Below, one piece after another: positions 1 to 6,409 of a stretch of DNA of 13,968 bases. The DNA is from Acanthamoeba sp. SK_2022b (lineage: Eukaryota > Discosea > Longamoebia > Acanthamoebidae), in NCBI GenBank assembly GCA_027943245.1, contig JANDJZ010001033.1, forward strand, positions 1-13,968, given 5' to 3'. Under the pieces are notes generated by a model that had not been told where the DNA came from, ran no database searches, and worked only from the letters and a program-made list of their open reading frames with translations. The first letter of the stretch is position 1. Every line of letters starts with the position of its first letter. The position numbers and the translations under genes are program-made.

Positions 1-309
1 GAAGATCTGCTCGCCCTCGATGGCGCCGATCTGGCTGATGGCGCCATCCACAGGACAGACCCAGTCAGCCGAAGCCAGCGGCCGCACACCGGGCTTGAGC
101 GCCCGCGTGAAGAACTCGTTGAAGCTGGCATAGGCCGCAGGATCGGAATCGGCCGCCTCCGACATGTCCACGCCATAGCGTGCAATGAAGCGACGGATGA
201 CTGCCGTGGTCAGGTCACCCGCACGCGCCTGGGCCAGGCGCCCCATGACGGCAGTCAGCGCCTGCTTGGGCAAAAGATACTGGGAGAGAACGGCAAGTCG
301 ATCAGACAT
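1..309 (-). CDS. psd: Phosphatidylserine decarboxylase, N-terminal part (cut by window edge)
   Basis: Psd makes phosphatidylethanolamine from phosphatidylserine at the inner membrane, using a pyruvoyl group formed by self-cleavage. The reverse-strand frame opens with MSDRLAVLSQYLLPK and stays open for 103 codons to the window edge. Two family signatures are visible: FNEFFTRALKPGVRPL at about residues 64-79 (the F-x-x-FFTR-x-LKPG-x-RP block) and CPVDGAISQIG at about 85-95 (the P-x-DG block). The LGST self-cleavage motif near the C terminus would lie outside the window, so activity cannot be judged. The ATG at 309 is the natural start because the psd block begins about 60 residues later, but no strong Shine-Dalgarno sits before it. 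It is divergent from infA. Confidence 0.93.
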   Translation of the reverse strand, partial: MSDRLAVLSQYLLPKQALTAVMGRLAQARAGDLTTAVIRRFIARYGVDMSEAADSDPAAYASFNEFFTRALKPGVRPLASADWVCPVDGAISQIGAIEGEQIF

Positions 310-557
310 CGAGGTTTTGCTATAAAAGTAATAGAAGCTGTGGGCGGATTCTAGCCAACCCGCGACCATCGCCCCCTCCTCGGCTACCGCGGCCTTCAAC
401 CCTGGCCGGACCGCCGCAAAGCCTCGCGCACGTTTTTCGAGGCCATCTCATCACACGCGGATGACAAAAGCCTCGCCGTCCCAGCACGAATCCGACCTGT
501 GTTTTGCGTACGATGGCCGCTTTGAACACCGCCCGCACGGCGACGAATACAACACTG

Positions 558-563
558 TAGAAT
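558..563 (+). promoter_or_regulatory. Candidate -10 box of the infA transcript
   Basis: TAGAAT matches the sigma-70 -10 consensus at five of six positions. No good -35 sits 16-18 bases upstream. If it is used, transcription starts near 570 and the infA leader is about 190 nt long. Confidence 0.3.
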
Positions 564-569
564 CAGGAA

Positions 570-762
570 GTTTAGGTGTTGCCGGGCTTCGTCTTTGCGA
601 CACCGTTGTGACCTGGTCCTCTGTCCGGTCTGCGCCTTTTGCGCAGAACATCCACAGCCTTTTCAGCCTGACCACGTACCCCATGTTCTGTGGGCCAGGC
701 AAGGTTTTCGTGGTTCCGACAAATGAGTGCCGCAACCGACCCAGACCTAAGAGATTGAACAC
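570..762 (+). promoter_or_regulatory. Long structured 5' leader of infA
   Basis: About 190 non-coding bases precede infA, unusually long for such a small gene. They hold nested and competing pairings. GCCTG 666-670 can pair with CAGGC 696-700 and encloses CCCA 680-683 pairing with TGGG 691-694. ACCACG 671-676 can instead pair with CGTGGT 709-714; the two outer helices interlock, so they are either alternatives or a pseudoknot. An 11-codon open frame (ATG 723, stop 756-758) ends four bases before the infA start. Long structured leaders are typical of cold-shock genes; calling this one a thermosensor is inference. Confidence 0.4.
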
Positions 763-1011
763 ATGGCCAAAGAAGAACTGATTGAAATGCAAGGCTCCGT
801 CACGGAAGTCCTGCCTGACTCTCGCTTTCGTGTGACGCTGGAAAACGGACACCAGCTGATCGCCTACACCGGCGGCAAGATGCGCAAGCACCATATCCGC
901 ATCCTGGCTGGCGACAAGGTATCGCTGGAGATGTCGCCCTACGACCTCACCAAGGGCCGCATCACCTTCCGCCACCTGGCCAACCGTGGCCCCGGCCCTG
1001 GATCGCGTTGA
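763..1011 (+). CDS. infA: Translation initiation factor IF-1 (second, longer betaproteobacterial type)
   Basis: IF-1 binds the ribosomal A site during initiation and works with IF-2 and IF-3. The product of 82 residues is a single S1/OB fold from [19 protein letters not shown] through [22 protein letters not shown] and [21 protein letters not shown], which is diagnostic. The usual IF-1 has about 72 residues and ends near the arginine-rich YR; here a tail [12 protein letters not shown] is added, as in the additional IF-1 copy many Burkholderiales carry away from the ribosomal operon. The start is set by AAGAGA at 749-754, eight bases before ATG. It stands alone, between a long leader and tRNA-Pro. 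A 6-bp hairpin (1020-1025/1029-1034) followed by T7 at 1043-1049 may be a weak terminator. Confidence 0.96.
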   Translation: MAKEELIEMQGSVTEVLPDSRFRVTLENGHQLIAYTGGKMRKHHIRILAGDKVSLEMSPYDLTKGRITFRHLANRGPGPGSR

Positions 1012-1054
1012 ACAGAAAATTCGCACATTGCGAAAATACCCATTTTTTTGACGC

Positions 1055-1060
1055 TACAAT
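1055..1060 (+). promoter_or_regulatory. Likely -10 box of tRNA-Pro
   Basis: TACAAT lies 11 bases before the mature tRNA 5' end, the right distance for initiation near 1067. The -35 region is poor; TTGCGA at 1028-1033 is too far upstream (21 bases). Confidence 0.45.
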
Positions 1061-1071
1061 AGCGTTTTAGT

Positions 1072-1148
1072 CGGAGCGTAGCGCAGCCTGGTAGCGCATC
1101 TGCTTTGGGAGCAGAGGGTCGCGAGTTCGAATCCCGCCGCTCCGACCA
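1072..1148 (+). tRNA. tRNA-Pro (anticodon UGG)
   Basis: A complete 77-nt cloverleaf is visible. The acceptor strand CGGAGCG (1072-1078) pairs with CGCTCCG (1138-1144), followed by discriminator A and an encoded CCA. The anticodon stem TCTGC/GCAGA encloses the loop TTTGGGA, giving anticodon UGG. The T arm carries GTTCGAATC. It reads the CCA/CCG/CCT/CCN proline family by wobble. A terminator starts nine bases downstream, so this is a single-tRNA transcript. Confidence 0.97.
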
Positions 1149-1156
1149 AATGATTC

Positions 1157-1190
1157 AAGCCCCTGGTTCGAAAGAGCCAGGGGCTTTTGT
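1157..1190 (+). terminator. Rho-independent terminator after tRNA-Pro
   Basis: The ten-base arm AAGCCCCTGG (1157-1166) pairs perfectly with CCAGGGGCTT (1177-1186), with T's running to 1188. The T run is on the plus strand, so it serves the tRNA; it is not a good terminator for the convergent membrane-protein gene. Confidence 0.85.
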
Positions 1191-1241
1191 CTAACAGAAT
1201 CCAAAGCGTCCAACGCAGCGCCGCCAGCACGAGCCCTCGCT

Positions 1242-1895
1242 TCAGGCCAGCAAACCGACCACCGCGACGGTATGGCAGGCGCTGCCGGCAACCACGAACA
1301 GGTGCCAGATGCCATGCGAATGGCGCATGCTCGAAAGGCTTTGGTAGAACACCGTTCCTGCCGAATAGAGCAGTCCGCCCGCGAGCAGCCAGGCCAGGGT
1401 CTGCGCACCGTGGCGCAAGGCCATCGGCACCGCGCCCCCCAAGCTGAGCCAGCCAAGGCTGATGTACAGGGACAGGCGCGGCGGCGAATCGAAACCAAGT
1501 GCACGTATCGCGCCCTGCAATGCGAGCGCCCATACACCGGCAAGCAAGGACCAAGCCCACAAGCCAGAGGGCGCCATCAAGGCAAAAGGCGTGTGGCTGC
1601 CGGCAATCAGCAGGTAAATGCAGGCGTGGTCGACGCGCTGCCAAAAACGCTTGCGTGCCCCGGTGCAGCCATGAAAGAGGGCCGAGGCACCGAACAGCGC
1701 CGCCAGAGAGAGGCCAAACACCACAGAGCCCACAATCTTGCGCGCATCGCCGCCGGCCACCGTTTCGCAGATGAGGCCCACACTGGCCACCACGCCCACG
1801 AGCAGGGCTGCCAGATGACTCCAGGTATTGAACCGCTCGCCGGGCTGGCACCAAACGCTTGTGCCGCTCGGCAAGCCTGCCTGCAAGTCTGGCAT
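1242..1895 (-). CDS. Hemolysin III / PAQR-family integral membrane protein
   Basis: The 217-residue product is a seven-helix membrane protein of the hemolysin III (YqfA, PAQR) family. Family marks are E20-x-FNTWSH27 at the entry to the first helix, S71-ALFH75 ending the second or third helix, D89H90 at the start of the next, and H194-x3-H198 with H208 in the last. In PAQR proteins the S/H, D and HxxxH residues build a metal-dependent hydrolase-like site. Bacterial members were named for haemolysis in Bacillus cereus, but most seem to act in membrane lipid homeostasis, so the name should not be read as proof of a toxin. The start at 1895 is backed by AGGAGG at 1900-1905. The gene is alone and convergent with tRNA-Pro. 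Confidence 0.9.
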   Translation of the reverse strand: MPDLQAGLPSGTSVWCQPGERFNTWSHLAALLVGVVASVGLICETVAGGDARKIVGSVVFGLSLAALFGASALFHGCTGARKRFWQRVDHACIYLLIAGSHTPFALMAPSGLWAWSLLAGVWALALQGAIRALGFDSPPRLSLYISLGWLSLGGAVPMALRHGAQTLAWLLAGGLLYSAGTVFYQSLSSMRHSHGIWHLFVVAGSACHTVAVVGLLA

Positions 1896-2052
1896 GAAGC
1901 CTCCTGTCGCATGACCAAGGAACGCCGGACGCCGTGCCCGGCTCCGCCACCTTACGGCTCAGACGTTACAGGGCAATGATTGCAACTCACACGCTGCAGC
2001 GCCGTCCGCCGGATACCCCACGACGTGCCGCGTCAAATTGCAACGCCAGGCC

Positions 2053-2058
2053 TTGAAA
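2053..2058 (+). promoter_or_regulatory. Candidate -35 box of the CopG regulator operon
   Basis: TTGAAA (five of six to consensus) sits just before the operator-like array. The matching -10 would fall at about 2077-2082 (TATGGA, weak), inside the central palindrome, so a bound repressor would cover the promoter. Confidence 0.35.
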
Positions 2059-2096
2059 CCATCCCTAAACCATCCATATGGATGGCATAAGGATGT
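2059..2096 (+). promoter_or_regulatory. Symmetric four-half-site operator-like array before the CopG gene
   Basis: CCATCC occurs at 2059-2064 and 2070-2075, and its complement GGATGG at 2080-2085, with GGATGT (five of six) at 2091-2096. All four are arranged about one centre, between 2077 and 2078, with an 11-base step on each side. The inner pair forms the perfect 16-bp palindrome CCATCCATATGGATGG (2070-2085). Across the full 38 bp, 15 of 19 base pairs are symmetric. The last half-site overlaps the Shine-Dalgarno of the downstream gene. Ribbon-helix-helix proteins such as CopG, MetJ and Arc bind arrays of this type, so autoregulation by the next gene is a strong inference. Confidence 0.65.
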
Positions 2097-2099
2097 TCC

Positions 2100-2519
2100 A
2101 TGGCCGCAAACACAACCACCTCCAACCCTCGCGTGAGCGAATCCGAGAAGCTCACCATCAATCTGGGCTATGTCGACCTGGGCCAGATCGACCTGCTGGT
2201 CGCCGAAGGCTTCTACGCCAACCGCAGCGATTTCATCCGCACAGCGATACGCAATCACCTGCGCAGCCATGCGGACGCGGTGCAACAGGTCGTCGCCCGC
2301 AAGATGCTGGTCCTGGGGATGCAGCATTTCTCCCAGGCCGATCTCATGCGGGTGCAGGCTGCCGGGGAAAAGCTGCAGATCCGCGTGTTGGGCCTGGCCA
2401 GCATCGCGCAGGACGTGCCTGCGCAGCTTGCCGCCGAAACCATCGAATCCATCACGGTGCTGGGAGCGCTCCAGGCCAGCCCCGCCGTTCGTGCCGCTCT
2501 GGCCGGCCGCATTACCTGA
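2100..2519 (+). CDS. CopG/ribbon-helix-helix transcriptional regulator
   Basis: The 139-residue protein carries an N-terminal ribbon-helix-helix domain at about residues 17-55: a short strand EKLTINLGYVDLGQIDLLV, then FYANRSDFIRTAIRNHL, the N-x-S-x-F-I-R-x-A-I-R pattern of the CopG family. The rest (about 56-139) is not a standard CopG region and probably oligomerises or senses a ligand; I do not recognise it. The start at 2100 has TAAGGA at 2088-2093. The stop is ten bases before the depolymerase gene, so the two are an operon. The four-half-site array immediately upstream suggests it represses its own operon. The inducer is not visible from sequence; a PHA-derived or related compound is a guess from the neighbour. 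Confidence 0.82.
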   Translation: MAANTTTSNPRVSESEKLTINLGYVDLGQIDLLVAEGFYANRSDFIRTAIRNHLRSHADAVQQVVARKMLVLGMQHFSQADLMRVQAAGEKLQIRVLGLASIAQDVPAQLAAETIESITVLGALQASPAVRAALAGRIT

Positions 2520-2529
2520 GAACCATTCC

Positions 2530-3639
2530 ATGAAACAGCTTTTTCAAGACATGCTGGGCGAGGCGACACGCCTGACGCGCACCGGCCATCTGCTGGAAGC
2601 CACCGAGCTGATTCAGCGCACGCTGCGAGGCCAAAGTGCGCCCACACCCCACGACAAGCCAGCCGCAACCAGTCATCGGGATGCAGGCTGGATCGTCGAT
2701 GCAGAAGCCCGCTTCATCGACGATGCTCCCGAACTCGCCGTGCCTGCGGGCACATCGCAGGCAGGCACCTCCAGCGACGAGCAATGGCTGCTCGGCAGCT
2801 ACTCTCACGGAGGCCGGCAACTGGCCTATCGTCTGTACGTGCCGCCAGGCAGTGCCCTCGAAGCGGGACCTCGCCCGCTCATCCTCATGCTGCACGGCTG
2901 CACCCAAGGGCCGCAAGACTTCGCCGCCGGCACGCGCATGAATGACCAGGCGCGCAGCGCTGGCGTACTGGTGCTCTATCCCGAACAAACACAGCATGCA
3001 AACTCGCAAAAGTGCTGGAACTGGTTCAAGGCCCAGCACCAGCAACGGGGCCGGGGCGAGCCCGCACTGCTGGCAGGCCTCACGCGCCAGGTGATGGCCG
3101 ACCATGGCGCGGACGCATCGCGGGTCTATGTCGCCGGACTTTCGGCCGGAGGTGCAATGGCGGACATATTGGGACGCACCTATCCCGAGCTGTTCGCCGC
3201 CGTGGGCGTGCATTCGGGCTTGGCCGCCGGTGCCGCGTCCAATCTGCCCTCAGCCCTCGAGGCGATGCGAAGAGGCGCAGCATCTGGCTCGGCCAGCGGC
3301 CCCAGCGTGTGTCCAGTGATCGTGTTTCATGGTGACGCGGACACCACGGTACATCACGACAACGGCGCGGCCGTCGTGCATGCTGCACGCAGCGCGCAAA
3401 GCCCCACAGGCGCACCTCGCGTCAGCCAGGGCCATGCGCCGAACCGCCAACGGTTCACCCGCTCTGCCTATATCGCAGCCGATGGCAGTACCGCCATCGA
3501 GCACTGGCAGCTGCATGGCGCAGGCCACGCCTGGTCCGGCGGTAGCGCTGCGGGCAGCTACACCGCGCCGGGAGGAATCGACGCCAGCGCCGAGATGCTG
3601 CGCTTTTTCCTTTCGCACCAGCGTGCGCGCAACTGCTGA
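2530..3639 (+). CDS. Extracellular-type PHA depolymerase family esterase
   Basis: The 369-residue alpha/beta hydrolase belongs to the PHB depolymerase/LpqC esterase family (type 1 catalytic domain), which cleaves polyhydroxyalkanoate or related esters such as feruloyl esters. The oxyanion block LILMLHGCTQ is at about residues 118-127. The nucleophile is Ser205 in GLSAGG, the acid probably Asp271 in HGDADTTV, and the base His333 in GHAW. The N-terminal 35 residues form an amphipathic helix (MKQLFQDMLGEATRL) rather than a signal peptide, so secretion is doubtful and the substrate may be intracellular. The frame is open further upstream, but ATG 2530 follows the regulator stop by ten bases and begins the family-like N terminus, so it is preferred. 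Its Shine-Dalgarno is weak, hinting at translational coupling. Confidence 0.87.
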   Translation: MKQLFQDMLGEATRLTRTGHLLEATELIQRTLRGQSAPTPHDKPAATSHRDAGWIVDAEARFIDDAPELAVPAGTSQAGTSSDEQWLLGSYSHGGRQLAYRLYVPPGSALEAGPRPLILMLHGCTQGPQDFAAGTRMNDQARSAGVLVLYPEQTQHANSQKCWNWFKAQHQQRGRGEPALLAGLTRQVMADHGADASRVYVAGLSAGGAMADILGRTYPELFAAVGVHSGLAAGAASNLPSALEAMRRGAASGSASGPSVCPVIVFHGDADTTVHHDNGAAVVHAARSAQSPTGAPRVSQGHAPNRQRFTRSAYIAADGSTAIEHWQLHGAGHAWSGGSAAGSYTAPGGIDASAEMLRFFLSHQRARNC

Positions 3640-3766
3640 TTCGGCGCCGCTGCTCGCATTCGCCAACCACATGATTTCAAAGGCTCACAAGGGTTAGGAA
3701 TGGTTGAGCATGGGCCCATTACTCCGGAAGAGCAGGCTCAGCAATAAATGGGCTGGCCAGGACAGC

Positions 3767-3791
3767 AAAAGGGCCCCCAGGGCCCTTTTTT
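3767..3791 (+). terminator. Intrinsic terminator downstream of the regulator-depolymerase operon
   Basis: AAAAGGGCCC (3767-3776) pairs with GGGCCCTTTT (3780-3789) across a three-base loop, with T's to 3791. It lies 128 bases after the depolymerase stop; nothing else convincing on the plus strand would use it. The A-tract on the other side makes it potentially bidirectional. Confidence 0.8.
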
Positions 3792-4240
3792 GCCTGCATG
3801 GAGTCAAGCTGCCTCGAAAGGCATGGGAAATCACCGCGAGGCACAAGAGACAAGGCAGCCATATGAAATTCAATGATGGGTCGAAAGCTCTGCCAGATGA
3901 GATAAGCACAGCCCTGACCATTTCGGAAGCTGGAATGCAAGAGCCTTGTCCATCCTTGTCCATGCTGGAGACCTTGATAAGTCCGGCTACGACTGCGAAG
4001 GATATGCAGTGAAAGCCAGGATTTCCTTGGAGGCCTGGCCTGCAGGCCCGCATGGCAGCAGATGCTGCGCAGTAATACGCGGTGGACGCACTGCCAGCGC
4101 CAGCGGCATGGTCCGCGAGAGATACCTTTACCGCGCTCTTCCACATGTCCAGCTCGGTCTGGGAGACCTTCGGGCAAGACAGCGCTCACTCGCACTTTCC
4201 CGGACAGCTGCCGGCCGATCGAACCCACACGGGGACCCAC
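3792..4240. other. Gene-less stretch of lower GC between two terminators
   Basis: No convincing gene is seen on either strand. The most gene-like element is a 49-codon plus frame (ATG 3863, stop 4010-4012) with AAGG eight bases before its ATG, which matches no family I know. It contains a perfect 10-bp tandem duplication, CCTTGTCCAT at 3944-3953 and 3954-3963. The base composition looks less GC-rich than the flanks. A decayed or transferred remnant is possible. Confidence 0.35.
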
Positions 4241-4267
4241 AAAAGAAAAGGCCCGCGACTGCGGGCC
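4241..4267 (-). terminator. Intrinsic terminator of H-NS gene 1
   Basis: On the minus strand GGCCCGC and GCGGGCC (plus positions 4250-4256 and 4261-4267) form a stem with a four-base loop, followed by a T-rich tail (complement of 4241-4249). It begins five bases after the hns stop codon. Confidence 0.85.
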
Positions 4268-4272
4268 CTTGA

Positions 4273-4560
4273 TCAGATCTCGAAAGCGGTTCGGTCCGCT
4301 GCGTCCTTGATCCAGCCGGGAGGCTTGCCCCGGCCGGTCCATGTTGCGCCAGTAGACGGATCACGGTACTTGGCCACACCTGTGCCAGCAGGAGACTTGC
4401 GCTTACCGGTAGCAAACACGTCTTCCTGGGTCAACTGGAACTGCTGGACCAGTTCACGGACCTTGGCGATGGCACCGCCTTTTTCGGCTTTGAGGACCTC
4501 GGCAATGCGAGCCTCGATCTCGGCCTTTTGCTGAAGGAGAGTCTTGTAATCAGATGTCAT
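4273..4560 (-). CDS. H-NS family nucleoid-associated protein, paralogue 1
   Basis: The 95-residue product is an H-NS-like DNA-binding protein of the short Burkholderiales type (related to BpH3 and Bv3F). Residues 1-45 form a coiled-coil oligomerisation segment (YKTLLQQKAEIEARI). A linker rich in K, S and G follows at about 50-64. The DNA-binding core is YRDPSTGATWTGRGKPPGWI at 65-84, with the AT-hook-like GRGKPP loop that reads the minor groove of AT-rich DNA. Such proteins bridge DNA and silence transferred genes. It ends in FEI and is followed directly by its terminator, so it is a single-gene unit. The Shine-Dalgarno is only a purine-rich AAAGAAAAAG. A second paralogue lies at 12550-12846; the two share MTSDY near the start, LLQQKA and GATWTGRGKPP. 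Confidence 0.93.
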   Translation of the reverse strand: MTSDYKTLLQQKAEIEARIAEVLKAEKGGAIAKVRELVQQFQLTQEDVFATGKRKSPAGTGVAKYRDPSTGATWTGRGKPPGWIKDAADRTAFEI

Positions 4561-5223
4561 GGCTTTTTCTTTGGATGCATGCTAGCAAAAACGCATTCTA
4601 TTCAAAAAATGCTCCGCACCCCAAAGCACAAGCTTTCCACCGCCGTGTGCTGGGACAGAGAAGCCCTTCCGCTTGGCACCCCACAGCCGTGGAGCGAGGC
4701 TCCGTGGCCGACGCGGCGGCTGCCCAGATCAATCGCTGCCGCACCTCTGCACACTTGCGCACACCTCTTCGCGCCAAGGAGTCAGCCCCTTGGGCTGCAA
4801 TGACTTGCCCTCGGCTGCCGCGATGTGGAATGTGGAGATAGTTGCCCCGACACGTCAAAAGAAACGGTGCTCTCCCCTGCGGCGAGCGATGGCAAAAGCA
4901 AGAACGATTCACCACCCAAAGAGGAGCGGCGGATTGATGAGAAGTAAAGCAAATAGATCGGGACGCTTGACCCATCGCTCTTGGCATGGCGCAGGCTTCG
5001 AACGATGCAGCCCCCTCCGAAACCCTGTGGACTGTCTGGCAGCGTCCTTCATGCGCCGGCGCGACCTGATCTTTCACACGCCCGTCGCCCTGGCTGGCAA
5101 CCCGACCGCAGATCGGCGTATGCGACTTTGGGAAATGGCAGCAGCCTCTGTGGAACCCGTTCCTACAGCTCTCCAGAATGCGCCAAGCCAGACTGGGACC
5201 TTTCCAATCAAGAAGGAATTCCC
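4561..5223. other. 660-base intergenic stretch, nothing recognisable
   Basis: Open frames on both strands here have odd compositions (rich in R, C, H, W) and no family signature. The part next to 4560 is AT-rich and should hold the H-NS 1 promoter: minus-strand TAGAAT (4595-4600), or TTGAAT with TAGCAT 15 bases later. The part before 5224 should hold the lipoprotein promoter, but no convincing boxes were found. A small hairpin AGCCC/GGGCT lies near 4785-4800. Confidence 0.4.
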
Positions 5224-5658
5224 ATGAATCCCAACATCCTCCAGCGCCGAACCTCTCTCGCCATCGTGATGACCGCCGCACTTTTGGGCGCATGTGCCCA
5301 GTCCCAGCCCTCACCCAACGCGCCGGTCACCGCCGTCATGGGCACGGTCGATCTGAGAGAGCGCATGCCGCTCCCGTCCGATGCCGTGCTGGTTGTGGAG
5401 CTGCAGGACACCTCTCGCGCCGATGCCGCCGCCTCCGTGATATCTCAGCAATCCGTGCGGCTTGAAGGCCTCAAGCCCCCGTTCAGCTACAAGCTGCCCG
5501 TGGAGCCCAATCGCCTCAATCCTGCGGCGCAATATACGGTGACCTCACGCATCACCCAGGGCAACCAGCTCATCTTCACCAATGACACCGTCCACCCGGT
5601 CCTGACCCGTGGAGCAGGCCCGAAGGCCGATATGGTGCTGGTGCGGGTTGCCCCCTGA
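5224..5658 (+). CDS. YbaY/YscW-family lipoprotein
   Basis: The 144-residue product starts with a lipoprotein signal: MNPNILQRR, then a hydrophobic stretch and lipobox LGAC with Cys24 as the lipidated residue. The remainder resembles the YbaY/YscW family (type III secretion lipoprotein-like chaperone fold): VMGTVDLRERMPLPSDAVLVVELQD at about 38-62, then the IS/VRLEGLKPPFSYKLPV and YTVTSRITQGNQLIFTND blocks. This beta-sandwich is common in envelope lipoproteins; its role is mostly unknown, and no type III secretion genes are nearby. The frame is open upstream to 4981, but AGAAGGA at 5211-5217 and the signal peptide fix ATG 5224. It is a single-gene unit closed by a terminator. Confidence 0.85.
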   Translation: MNPNILQRRTSLAIVMTAALLGACAQSQPSPNAPVTAVMGTVDLRERMPLPSDAVLVVELQDTSRADAAASVISQQSVRLEGLKPPFSYKLPVEPNRLNPAAQYTVTSRITQGNQLIFTNDTVHPVLTRGAGPKADMVLVRVAP

Positions 5659-5674
5659 CCTTCCCTAAAAAGAC

Positions 5675-5705
5675 AAAGCCCGCAGGACATTCCGGCGGGC
5701 TTTTT
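5675..5705 (+). terminator. Terminator after the lipoprotein gene, possibly shared
   Basis: AAAGCCCGC (5675-5683) pairs with GCGGGCTTT (5695-5703) and is followed by T's to 5705. The minus strand also has a T-rich run past the stem, so it may end the convergent glutathione S-transferase transcript too. Confidence 0.85.
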
Positions 5706-5729
5706 CGCGCAGAGGGCACCAGGCGGCCA

Positions 5730-6353
5730 TCAAGGCATGCCGTTGGCACCATGCTTGCGAAAGCCTGGGCGCTCGCAAAGCCGCTCATAGTACGCACGGA
5801 CTGCGGGCAAGTCAGGGCGCTCCATCGGGGCAGACAGCCAGCGGTGGGCAGACAGGCCCAGCACGATGTCGGCAAGGGTGAGTTGCGCGCCTGCAGCAAA
5901 GGCGCCTGTGCGCGACAGTTGCTCCTCCAGTATGCGCATGTGGCAATGCCAGTTCGCCATGCTGCTGGCCAGCAGCGCAGGATCCTGATGCTCCGGACTG
6001 TTTCTCACCAATCCCATGAAGGCATAGCGCCAGGAGTTGTTCAGTTCGGTCGCCTGCCAGTCCATCCATTGCTCGACGCGTGCGCGCTCTGCGGGTGCTG
6101 CAGGCAGCAGGTCATGCCGAGCCTGGCGCGCGGCAAGATAGCGGCAAATGGTGTTGGACTCCCACAGCACCAGCGCCCCATCAAGCAGCACGGGAACCAT
6201 GGCATTCGGGTTGAGTGCAAGAAATCCCGGCTCCTGCGTTGACCGATGGCCCGAACCCCACTCTTCCTGTTCGAACGAGACTCCCAGCTCCACGCAAAGC
6301 CACAGCACCTTGCGCACATTGATGGACGATGACTTTCCCAGAATCCTGATCAT
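5730..6353 (-). CDS. Glutathione S-transferase family protein
   Basis: The 207-residue product has both GST domains. The thioredoxin-like N-terminal domain (about 1-78) starts MIRILGKSSSINVRKVLW; Ser8-Ser10 with Asn12 are the probable glutathione-activating residues. It contains the cis-proline P54 in LNPNAMVPVL and the glutathione-binding E65S66 in LWESNTICRYL. The helical C-terminal domain (about 88-207) includes LTLADIVLG, the N-capping block of helix 6. Such enzymes conjugate glutathione to electrophiles or reduce disulfides in the cytosol; the substrate cannot be told. AAGAAGG at 6360-6366 with a six-base spacer supports ATG 6353. It is divergent from the RNase H gene with almost no intergenic space, so the two promoters must overlap the coding ends. 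Confidence 0.92.
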   Translation of the reverse strand: MIRILGKSSSINVRKVLWLCVELGVSFEQEEWGSGHRSTQEPGFLALNPNAMVPVLLDGALVLWESNTICRYLAARQARHDLLPAAPAERARVEQWMDWQATELNNSWRYAFMGLVRNSPEHQDPALLASSMANWHCHMRILEEQLSRTGAFAAGAQLTLADIVLGLSAHRWLSAPMERPDLPAVRAYYERLCERPGFRKHGANGMP

Positions 6354-6409
6354 TCGCAGCCTTCTTCGGTTTCGGTGATTTGCAATCCTGCATTGTCCCG
6401 TCCAATCCG

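Noticed and set aside
461..781. 106-residue plus frame over the infA leader
   Set aside because: No family signature, no ribosome site, overlaps the infA start, and the region has RNA-like pairings instead.
1067..1543. Minus frame ending GGIRTRDPLLPKQMRYQAALRSD
   Set aside because: Another translation of the tRNA antisense strand, not a protein.
1242..1895. Hemolysin III as a true toxin
   Set aside because: The family is a PAQR membrane protein; only the historical name implies haemolysis, and nothing in context suggests virulence.
1054..1950. Long minus-strand open frame overlapping hemolysin III and tRNA-Pro, ending in a GAAGFELATLCSQS-like tail
   Set aside because: The tail is the translated complement of tRNA-Pro, a well-known false peptide, and the rest is the wrong frame of the membrane-protein gene.
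2170..2529. Upstream extension of the depolymerase frame
   Set aside because: It would overlap the CopG gene almost completely; the ATG at 2530 fits operon spacing and family N terminus.
4598..5314. 238-residue minus frame in the gap before the lipoprotein gene
   Set aside because: Composition is rich in R, C, W and H, it has no motif, and it overlaps the well-supported lipoprotein start.
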